This document shows positions 55,587-62,634 of a stretch of DNA of 64,000 nucleotides, one piece after another (the stretch's first letter is position 1; every line of letters starts with the position of its first letter). The DNA comes from Bacteriovoracaceae bacterium. GTDB taxonomy: Bacteria > Bdellovibrionota > Bacteriovoracia > Bacteriovoracales > Bacteriovoracaceae. The position numbers and the translations under genes were made by a program. The stretch covers positions 62,001 through 126,000 of the forward strand of contig JABFRR010000010.1 of the NCBI GenBank assembly GCA_013141065.1, in the 5' to 3' direction. The notes beneath the pieces were generated by a model. That model was given only the letters and a program-made list of their open reading frames with translations. It did not search any database and had not been told where the DNA came from.

Positions 55587-55746
55587 GAATTGTGATTGGC
55601 ATAAGTTCCAAAGCTCCCCAAACTCCATTTTCATATACACAACTGGCCATTACTGGCGCCATTACATTTCCAAAGCCAAGAGTTTCTGGAAGCTTAAAAT
55701 CTTCAATCGCTTTTTTTAAATTGGGTGAAAGGCTAACTTGGCTCAT
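55587..55746 (-). pseudogene. Truncated second ilvE (5' about 55 codons)
   Basis: The minus-strand frame starts MSQVSLSPNLKKAIEDF and follows IlvE up to about ELMPITI, then runs into sequence like an IS110 end, so at least 300 residues are missing. Codons 1-12 are identical to ilvE; codons 13-48 differ at roughly 16 of 108 bases, mostly at third positions, with changes such as E/D, T/S and L/V. That is the pattern of a diverged functional homologue, not of a decaying copy. The promoter and ribosome site are intact. Confidence 0.85.
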
Positions 55747-55927
55747 TTGAATCCTTGAGTAATTATTTAAAAAGTGGAGTTATTATATCTGATAAAGACC
55801 AAGAATCAAAAAAAAAGCTCCAATGACTTATTTGGTCAAGTAAATACTCAACACATAACAGTAAATTAGCTAATATTTCTCAGGTGAAATTAAGCTAAAT
55901 TTTTTTCATAAAAAATCCACATTTTCC
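55709..55927. repeat. 219-base direct repeat, copy 2 (broken ilvE start and upstream of cheA)
   Basis: Partner of 52507-52725 (218/219). On its left it passes into the diverged, truncated ilvE; on its right it continues with GATAAAGG into the 48 bases before cheA, which I take to be the native order ilvE-cheA. The copy 1/copy 2 spacing defines a 3202-base unit. Confidence 0.97.
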
Positions 55928-55975
55928 GATAAAGGACTCTGAAAGCAGTAAGAATGTTCTAAAAAGTGAGATTTT

Positions 55976-57823
55976 ATGGATGATTTTGAAAAAGAAGTTA
56001 AGCTGGATTTTTTAACAGAAGCTCTCCAGCTTCTAGATGATTCCGAACAAGCATTTTTAGCTTTGGAAGGTGATAAAAATAATGCAGAGTTGATGAATCA
56101 AATTTTCAGGCTTGCTCATAACTTGAAGGGAACATCTAGAGCTGTTGGTTTCGGGGATGTCGCAGAATTCACTCATGAATTTGAAAATCTCATTTTAAAA
56201 CTTAAAGAAGGGCATTTAGAAATTACCGATGCAATCGTTTCATTACTTTTAGAATGTAATGATCATGTCAGTGTTATGATTCGAATGCTTAATATGGATT
56301 TGGATTCTCGTTTTGATTCACAAGAAATTATTAAAAAAATTCAATCCGCCCTTAGTGGCAATCTTATAGCAAGTGAAAAGCCATCAAGCTCTTATGAAGA
56401 GCCTGCGGCACAAGCAGAATTTGAAAGTGAAACTATTTCAGCAGAAGATATTGCTTTATTAGAATCATTCGAAAAAAATCTTAATGCTCCAGCCGAAGAA
56501 TTAAGTACTGAGCAAAAAGAAAAGCGAGTTGAATCTTTTTTTCCTACTGAAGTTAAAACTGAAAAAACTGAAACAATTACCAATACACCTGAAGTTAAAA
56601 AAGCAGCAGGTGCAGCCAATAAACCAAATGAAGATGATAGTATTAGGGTCAGTCTATCGCGAGTTGAATTTCTTAATAACGTTGTTGGAGAGTTAGTTAT
56701 TATTCAAACAGTACTTAACCAACATAGAGATGAAGTGACTAATCCTTTAATGCTCAAATCACTTTCACAATTAGCTAAACTCTCAAAAGAGATTCAAAAT
56801 ATTTCAATGAGTCTGCGCATGGTTCCGTTGAAACAGACCTTACAAAAAATGCAAAGAATAGTTCGTGATACTTCAAAAGCATTAGATAAAAAAGTTTTAT
56901 TAGAACTAGTGGGTGAAGACACTGAAATTGATAAAACGGTATTAGAGCATCTCTCTGATCCGCTTGTTCATATTGTCAGAAATGCAGTCGATCACGGACT
57001 AGAATCAACAGAAGGCAGACTTTCTTCTGGTAAAGATGCTCAAGGTGTAGTCACAATCAAAGCCTTTCATGAAGGAAATAATCTTGTGATTGAAATAAGT
57101 GATGATGGCAAAGGAATCAATCCTAAAGTCATTCGCGAAAAGGCCATTGAAAAAGGTGTAATCTCGGCCAATGCAACAATGAGTGATGACGATATTGTTA
57201 ATCTAATCTTTCACCCAGGATTTTCAACGAAATCCGAAGTTTCAGAAATTTCTGGACGTGGTGTAGGTATGGATGTTGTAAAAACTAACATCGAAAAACT
57301 CTCGGGCGAAGTTAAAGTGTTTACTGAGATGGGAAAGGGATCAGTGTTTAAAGTGGTTCTTCCACTTACGTTAGCAATCATTGAAGCAATGGTTACAAAA
57401 ATTGGTGAAGAGAGATATATTATTCCTCTAGGACAAGTTTACGAATCACTTTCACCTACTAAGGATATCGTTCACCATGTAAATGGAGTGGGTGATTGTT
57501 TGAAATTAAGAGGTGAAGTTATCCCACTTTTTAGAATATCGAAGGCCTTACAACGAAATGTGACTGAAAAACCATTACACGATCAAATTGCAATAATTGT
57601 TAATTCAAACGATAGCAATTTTGCAGTTTTAGTTGACGATATTCTTCACCAACAACAAGTTGTTATAAAGAAGTTGGGTGAGGAGATAAAAAATCAGAAA
57701 GGATTCATGGGAAGTACAATTTTAGGTGATGGTAAACCTGCATTTATTCTCGATTTATTAGAACTTTTTTCTGGATCATTAAAAAAGAAAAAATCTAGCT
57801 TTTTAGAAGATATGGCAGCATAG
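55976..57823 (+). CDS. cheA: Chemotaxis histidine kinase CheA
   Basis: 615 residues. P1 (Hpt) has RLAHNLKGTSRAVGF with phospho-acceptor His48. Residues about 125-215 are a Glu/Thr/Pro-rich linker with no clear P2 domain. P3 dimerisation is followed by P4 with VHIVRNAVDHGLES, ISDDGKGINP and SGRGVGMDVVKTNI, then a CheW-like P5 from about 480 (EERYIIPLGQVYESL). It phosphorylates receivers such as those in the next two CheR/CheB proteins; no stand-alone CheY is in the window. It is first of the operon; cheW follows after eight bases. Confidence 0.95.
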   Translation: MDDFEKEVKLDFLTEALQLLDDSEQAFLALEGDKNNAELMNQIFRLAHNLKGTSRAVGFGDVAEFTHEFENLILKLKEGHLEITDAIVSLLLECNDHVSVMIRMLNMDLDSRFDSQEIIKKIQSALSGNLIASEKPSSSYEEPAAQAEFESETISAEDIALLESFEKNLNAPAEELSTEQKEKRVESFFPTEVKTEKTETITNTPEVKKAAGAANKPNEDDSIRVSLSRVEFLNNVVGELVIIQTVLNQHRDEVTNPLMLKSLSQLAKLSKEIQNISMSLRMVPLKQTLQKMQRIVRDTSKALDKKVLLELVGEDTEIDKTVLEHLSDPLVHIVRNAVDHGLESTEGRLSSGKDAQGVVTIKAFHEGNNLVIEISDDGKGINPKVIREKAIEKGVISANATMSDDDIVNLIFHPGFSTKSEVSEISGRGVGMDVVKTNIEKLSGEVKVFTEMGKGSVFKVVLPLTLAIIEAMVTKIGEERYIIPLGQVYESLSPTKDIVHHVNGVGDCLKLRGEVIPLFRISKALQRNVTEKPLHDQIAIIVNSNDSNFAVLVDDILHQQQVVIKKLGEEIKNQKGFMGSTILGDGKPAFILDLLELFSGSLKKKKSSFLEDMAA

Positions 57824-57831
57824 GAGAAAAT

Positions 57832-58332
57832 ATGGAAAAGGACAATGTTACAAAAATGAAAAAAACTCAAAACTCTGAATTAAGTCGATTTATTGAATTC
57901 AGCCTAGGAAGCGAGGATTATGCAATTCCACTTCTGATGGTCAGAGAAGTTATCTCTGTGCCTGATACGACTCCTATTCCAAAATCGCCTCCACATTTTT
58001 TGGGTATTATGAATTTAAGAGGGCAAGTGATTTCAGTTGTCGATCTTCGAAAAAAATTAAAAGTAGATGCTAAAAAAGACAAAGAAGAAGCAGTCATCAT
58101 TGTAGATATTGGCGGGATGAATATTGGAGTAGTGGTTGATTCAATCAACAAAGTTCTAGCGTTCTCTTCTGAGGATGTAAGTGAAATGCCAGAAGTTGAA
58201 CACCAAGTAAATACAAATTTTATTTTTGGTGTTTATAAAAAAGAAAGTTCACTAACAGTATTATTAGATATTGCAAAAGTTTTAGATTTAAAAGATCTAG
58301 AAGCAATTAATGGTATGAAAAAAGCTGCGTAA
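57832..58332 (+). CDS. cheW: Chemotaxis adaptor CheW
   Basis: Links receptors to CheA. A single CheW SH3-like pair of subdomains over residues 20-155: RFIEFSLGSEDYAIPLLMVRE, PPHFLGIMNLRGQVISVVDL and MNIGVVVDSINKVLAF. 166 residues, normal. AGGAG before the ATG. It lies between cheA and the CheR fusion with short gaps. Confidence 0.94.
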   Translation: MEKDNVTKMKKTQNSELSRFIEFSLGSEDYAIPLLMVREVISVPDTTPIPKSPPHFLGIMNLRGQVISVVDLRKKLKVDAKKDKEEAVIIVDIGGMNIGVVVDSINKVLAFSSEDVSEMPEVEHQVNTNFIFGVYKKESSLTVLLDIAKVLDLKDLEAINGMKKAA

Positions 58333-58350
58333 TTATTTTTGAGGTATTAA

Positions 58351-60231
58351 ATGAGTCAGGCATTAGCTGGGACTGTTAGTCAGGATTTTTTAAGACTAAT
58401 TGAAAAAGTTTCAAACGTAGTTCATAAGATTTCGGGTAATCGTCTAGGCGACAAACAAGCCTATATGGTCGAAACGCGCGTTAAAAAACGCATGATGGAA
58501 TTAGGATTGAAAACTCCTGATGAATATTTCAAGTATATTGATCAAAACCTAGATCATGAATCTTATATTCTGGTTGGTTTAATCACTACACATCATACCT
58601 TTTTCTTTAGAGAATTTCCACATTTTGAAATTTTGAAAAATAAACTACCAGAGTTGATTGCGGGTGTTAAAAAAAGAGGTGATAAGAACCTCTACATCTG
58701 GTCAGCGGCATGTAGTCGTGGACATGAAGTATATTCACTTGCCATGTTTCTTGATTTTTATTTGCCACAAATAGATCCTACTATTTCTTTTAAAATTTTA
58801 GGAACAGATATTGATGGTGAGTCTGTTAAGATTGCAGCCAATGGGGTCTATCACTATAATGAAATAAAAGAAATTCCAATGAACTTTTTAGGTACACACT
58901 GGGCAAAAGGGACTGGCGAAATTTCAATGTATTCGAAAGTGAAGCCCTCGATTAAACTGAAATGCGAATTTAAACCAGGCAATTTATTAAAAATATTTGA
59001 AGCTGTTAAAGATCAAAAATTTGATGTTATTTTTTGTAGAAATGTTTTTATTTATTTTGAAGCTAGTCAAATTGAATCCATTTCAAAAGACTTGCTAGCG
59101 AGACTACATCCACATGGAATTTATTTTTCAGGTATTTCAGAACCTTTATCAGGCATGAAGTTAGAAATTCAATCAATTGGACCCTCGGCCTATATCCACA
59201 AACAAGCAGCGACTACAACAGCAAGTCTGCCAGTGGGGAGTGCTAAAAATGTCATTCCACTTAGACCTGCAGTTTCTTCAGTCGTTCCGGTGAATATCCC
59301 TCCACAAATATTAAAAGTTATGTGCGTTGATGACTCACCTAGTATTTTAACATTATTAAAGAAAGTATTGACTCCAGAATTTGGTTTTGAAGTTGTTGCC
59401 ACAGCGATAAATGGAAAAGATGCTATGGAAAAACTTAAAAATTTGAAAGTAGATTTGATGACACTTGATATACACATGCCTGAAATGGACGGTGTGACTT
59501 ACTTAGAAAAAAATCATAATTCAAGTCATCCACCAGTTATGATAATTTCTTCAGCATCTCGCTCTGATTCAGATACAGCGATGAAAGCTTTTAAATTTGG
59601 TGCAAGTGATTTTGTGGAAAAACCTGCTCTGGCAAATCTTGAAGAAAGAGGAGAAGAAATTCGAACAAAACTTCGATCTTTGGCCGGAAGTGTATATCGA
59701 AAAGTTGCAATTTCAAGTTTTGATACTGAGAATCAAAAAAAGATTGTTATTGGTTCTCCTGAAAGGAAAATTCGTATAATAACAGGATCCTTATCTGATA
59801 TGGATGCAATGAAACTTTTCTTTAAAGATTTAGATAACTCTCAACCGCCAACTTTAATTTTCTTTGAAGGCCAAGGTGAGATACTTGAAGGAATTGTAAA
59901 AGAGTATCAAAAAGATTTTAAGAAGAATATTCATCATTTAGATTCTGTAGATCAAAAGCTTGAAGTAAATCATATATATTTTGTAGATTTCAAAAAACAT
60001 TTCAGTGGTATTACCAAGAAGTATAGTAGCACACCACACTCAATTTTGGTTTTCGGAAATATATCTACTCACGCAGCAAAGCAAGTTAGTGAATGGCGAG
60101 GTGGAGAAATCTTACTAGAGGACTTAGGAGAAAAAGGGAATCTAAAAAATCCTTTGAAATCACGGGCCCAAGATGTAGTACCAGCGACTAGTTTTCCATA
60201 TATGTCTTGTCGTTTTTTAGGTTCTAAGTAA
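58351..60231 (+). CDS. CheR methyltransferase - receiver - degenerate CheB-like fusion
   Basis: 626 residues in three parts. Residues 1-285 are CheR: THHTFFFREFPHFEIL, WSAACSRGHEVYSLAM (SAM site) and DVIFCRNVFIYFE. Residues about 320-440 are a receiver with MCVDDSPSILTLL and LMTLDIHMPEMDGVTYL (phospho-Asp near 373). Residues about 455-626 follow the CheB esterase layout (ITGSLSDMDAMKLFFKDL for the STGG strand, PPTLIFFEG for the QHMP strand, LVFGNISTHAA for TGMGxDGA), but catalytic Ser, His and Asp all seem lost. The methyltransferase should be active; the tail is probably a pseudo-esterase. The last part rests on pattern matching by eye. Confidence 0.8.
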   Translation: MSQALAGTVSQDFLRLIEKVSNVVHKISGNRLGDKQAYMVETRVKKRMMELGLKTPDEYFKYIDQNLDHESYILVGLITTHHTFFFREFPHFEILKNKLPELIAGVKKRGDKNLYIWSAACSRGHEVYSLAMFLDFYLPQIDPTISFKILGTDIDGESVKIAANGVYHYNEIKEIPMNFLGTHWAKGTGEISMYSKVKPSIKLKCEFKPGNLLKIFEAVKDQKFDVIFCRNVFIYFEASQIESISKDLLARLHPHGIYFSGISEPLSGMKLEIQSIGPSAYIHKQAATTTASLPVGSAKNVIPLRPAVSSVVPVNIPPQILKVMCVDDSPSILTLLKKVLTPEFGFEVVATAINGKDAMEKLKNLKVDLMTLDIHMPEMDGVTYLEKNHNSSHPPVMIISSASRSDSDTAMKAFKFGASDFVEKPALANLEERGEEIRTKLRSLAGSVYRKVAISSFDTENQKKIVIGSPERKIRIITGSLSDMDAMKLFFKDLDNSQPPTLIFFEGQGEILEGIVKEYQKDFKKNIHHLDSVDQKLEVNHIYFVDFKKHFSGITKKYSSTPHSILVFGNISTHAAKQVSEWRGGEILLEDLGEKGNLKNPLKSRAQDVVPATSFPYMSCRFLGSK

Positions 60232-60248
60232 GACTGGGAAAAAATTAA

Positions 60249-61682
60249 ATGAAGAGACTAAAGGCCTTACAACCACAAACTAATAAAGAAGGAGGAGAGT
60301 TTTTTTTAACTCTTTATCCTGGGGATTGTTTTGTGTCCTTCCATGGACTTAATGCCGATAATGTGGGGTATTTAGTAAAGCGTTCAGATTTAAATGAAAA
60401 AACATTTTTAGATATCTTTAAGTTTGCTCATAACTATTTTGGAGACAGTTTTTTTAAAAGTGAGATGAAAATTATTGGCATCAAACAATCGATAAGTCTT
60501 CTTGGAGATTATTTTTTAGAAAAAAAAATAATCAATCAAAAACAAATAGAGAAAAATGGGCAAGTCGAAGTTTTGTTTTTACCTAGTTCTAACAAAGTTC
60601 GAGTGTCAATAGAGCCAATTGAACCTACAGTTATTAAAACAAAAATAAAAGTTTTAATTGTAGATGATTCTAAAACTATAAGAACAATACTTTCTAGAAT
60701 TTTTGAAACGGATTCACAATTTGAAGTTTGTGCAATGGCTGAAAAACCTTCTCAAGTTGAATCCCTCATCTTGCAACACAAGCCGGATGTAATTACTCTC
60801 GATATTCATATGCCTGAAATGGATGGAGTGACTCTTTTGAAGACTATCATTAGTCCAAAGTATCAAGTTCCAACAGTCATGATTTCAAGTATTAGTATGG
60901 CAGAAGGGCCAATGGTTTTAGATGCACTTGAAAATGGTGCTGTTGATTATATACAAAAACCTGAATTGTCAGAAATCGAAAAAGTCACACCGATGATTAT
61001 TGAAAAAGTGAGAATTGCAGCACTGTCAAATACGCGAAAGAAATTAAAGTATGAGAGGATTGCTGTTCAAACAAAAGAACTTTGCAACAAAGACTCTCTC
61101 ATTGTTCTTGGTTCATCTACAGGTGGAACGGAAGCTATACGTGACATATTGACTGCTCTGCCGAATGAAATTCCTCCAATGTTAATTGTGCAACATATAC
61201 CTGCAGTGTTTTCCTTGGCATTTGCAAAACGTATGAATGATTTATGTCCATTTGAAGTTAAGGAAGCAGAAGCTGGAGATGAAATTAGAGCTAATCGAGT
61301 ACTGGTTGCCCCCGGTGGACAGCAAATGAAAGTTGTGGCCCGTGGAGGTAAACATTATGTTGAGATTAATGATGATGCCCCAGTTAATCGTTTTAAGCCT
61401 TCGGTAGATTATATGTTTCTATCGGTTTCTAAAATCCTCTACACACATACAATTGCTGTTATTTTGACTGGTATGGGGAAAGATGGCGCCAAGGGAATGC
61501 TAGAATTAAAAAAATTAGGTGTTCGAACGATTGCTCAAGATGAAGAATCTTCAGTTGTTTTTGGAATGCCAAAAGAGGCGATTAATATTGGTGCTGCTGA
61601 ATATGTAGAGCCTCTATCTCGAATCGCAGAAAAAATTGCTCTTTTAACCAATGATCGAAAACGGAAAAAAGAAGTTTCCTGA
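60249..61682 (+). CDS. cheB: Protein-glutamate methylesterase CheB with N-terminal CheD-like domain
   Basis: 477 residues, about 120 more than usual. Residues 130-255 are the receiver (LIVDDSKTIRTIL, TLDIHMPEMDGVTLL with Asp near 185). Residues 280-465 are the esterase with the triad visible: Ser in LGSSTGGTEA, His in VQHIP, Asp in TGMGKDGAKG. Residues 1-118 look like CheD: a first strand with YPGDCFVSF (Cys where CheD has GSC), MKIIGIKQSISLLGDYFLEK and VEVLFLPSSNKVRVS, which matches the CheD end; the catalytic His position seems to be Tyr. The cheB call is firm; the CheD call is inference. Confidence 0.9.
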   Translation: MKRLKALQPQTNKEGGEFFLTLYPGDCFVSFHGLNADNVGYLVKRSDLNEKTFLDIFKFAHNYFGDSFFKSEMKIIGIKQSISLLGDYFLEKKIINQKQIEKNGQVEVLFLPSSNKVRVSIEPIEPTVIKTKIKVLIVDDSKTIRTILSRIFETDSQFEVCAMAEKPSQVESLILQHKPDVITLDIHMPEMDGVTLLKTIISPKYQVPTVMISSISMAEGPMVLDALENGAVDYIQKPELSEIEKVTPMIIEKVRIAALSNTRKKLKYERIAVQTKELCNKDSLIVLGSSTGGTEAIRDILTALPNEIPPMLIVQHIPAVFSLAFAKRMNDLCPFEVKEAEAGDEIRANRVLVAPGGQQMKVVARGGKHYVEINDDAPVNRFKPSVDYMFLSVSKILYTHTIAVILTGMGKDGAKGMLELKKLGVRTIAQDEESSVVFGMPKEAINIGAAEYVEPLSRIAEKIALLTNDRKRKKEVS

Positions 61683-61713
61683 TCAATAAAGTCAACAAAG
61701 TACTTTTTACTCC

Positions 61714-61741
61714 TTGCTAGAATTCATTAGTCTTGTATAAT
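61714..61741 (+). promoter_or_regulatory. Probable sigma70-type promoter of the PilZ gene
   Basis: TTGCTA (61714-61719), a 16-base spacer and TATAAT (61736-61741), 31 bases before the ATG of the PilZ gene. AAGAGG at 61762-61767 is the ribosome site. It suggests the PilZ gene can be transcribed separately from the che operon. Confidence 0.6.
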
Positions 61742-61772
61742 AAAACAATATTTTTTATTTTAAGAGGCATTA

Positions 61773-62603
61773 ATGAATAGAAAACCATGGTCAATTATTT
61801 TTTTTTCAGTCTTCTTATTTTTGATTCCAATATTTAATATTCTGATTACATTTTATCTAGTCCCTGGAGACTTCGAATTTTCAGATTACATATATAGTCT
61901 TTTTGCACTACCAACTAATCGAATGGCCCTTTTTAGTTTAACGGTACCAAGTTTAGTTTCTGCCTATGCAGTATTTTCAATTAAAAGTTGGAGTTTACCA
62001 GTTTTCTTTATAGCGATGTTTTGGATATTAATTTCTTCGCTCATGGATTTATTTTTATATTTCAGTGTGATTAAATCAATATTTCTCATGGTGATACCTT
62101 TAGTATTTAACGGACTTTTTATACATTTTATTTTGATTCCAAATGTTCGAGCGGCATACTTAGATCCTAGATTGCGTTGGTGGGAAACTAAACCTCGATA
62201 CTGTATTAATGAAAAAGTTGAAATTAAGGGAGACGATTTAGAGGTTCCCTCAGACAATGCGATGATAAGTAATTTTTCGGAAGGTGGTGTTTTTTTTAAA
62301 ACAACTGCATTAATGCCTCTTGGAATTATCGTAAACTTGAAGTTTAGCGTATTAGGTAAACCAATGAGTTTAAATGGTAAAATAGTTCATCAAGTAGAAA
62401 GTATTCATGCTTATGGTATTCAATTTAGTGATCTAACAAGAGAAGAAAAAAAGCATTTGAAGAAATTAACAAAAGAACTTCGACTACAAAATATTCCAGA
62501 AACCAGGCCCGTTGTTAACTGGAAGGAAGATCTCACCAAATGGTTTTATGAATTAAAAAGCACTGGAAAAGGAATAATTCCGGATGTTAATAATCGTCGA
62601 TAG
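61773..62603 (+). CDS. Membrane protein with C-terminal PilZ-like domain
   Basis: 276 residues. Four hydrophobic segments occupy residues 10-125, then a PilZ-like domain at about 145-240: KPRYCINEKVEI, ISNFSEGGVFFKT and AYGIQFSDLTREEKKHL. PilZ domains bind cyclic di-GMP with RxxxR and (D/N)xSxxG; here the second motif is intact but the first reads RYCIN, with Asn in place of the second Arg, so binding is uncertain. It sits after the che operon with its own promoter, so it may tie motility or envelope output to c-di-GMP. Confidence 0.75.
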   Translation: MNRKPWSIIFFSVFLFLIPIFNILITFYLVPGDFEFSDYIYSLFALPTNRMALFSLTVPSLVSAYAVFSIKSWSLPVFFIAMFWILISSLMDLFLYFSVIKSIFLMVIPLVFNGLFIHFILIPNVRAAYLDPRLRWWETKPRYCINEKVEIKGDDLEVPSDNAMISNFSEGGVFFKTTALMPLGIIVNLKFSVLGKPMSLNGKIVHQVESIHAYGIQFSDLTREEKKHLKKLTKELRLQNIPETRPVVNWKEDLTKWFYELKSTGKGIIPDVNNRR

Positions 62604-62634
62604 ATATTCATATTTATTTTAATTGGTGGTCTGA

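Noticed and set aside
55498..55746. An 82-residue frame as an intact small gene
   Set aside because: Its first 55 or so codons are the start of IlvE and the rest is IS-like sequence; it is a truncated gene.
55922..55935. TCCGATAAAG before cheA looks like a flagellar sigma28 -10 box
   Set aside because: The only TAAA upstream gives about 12 bases of spacer instead of about 15, so the match is not good enough to call.
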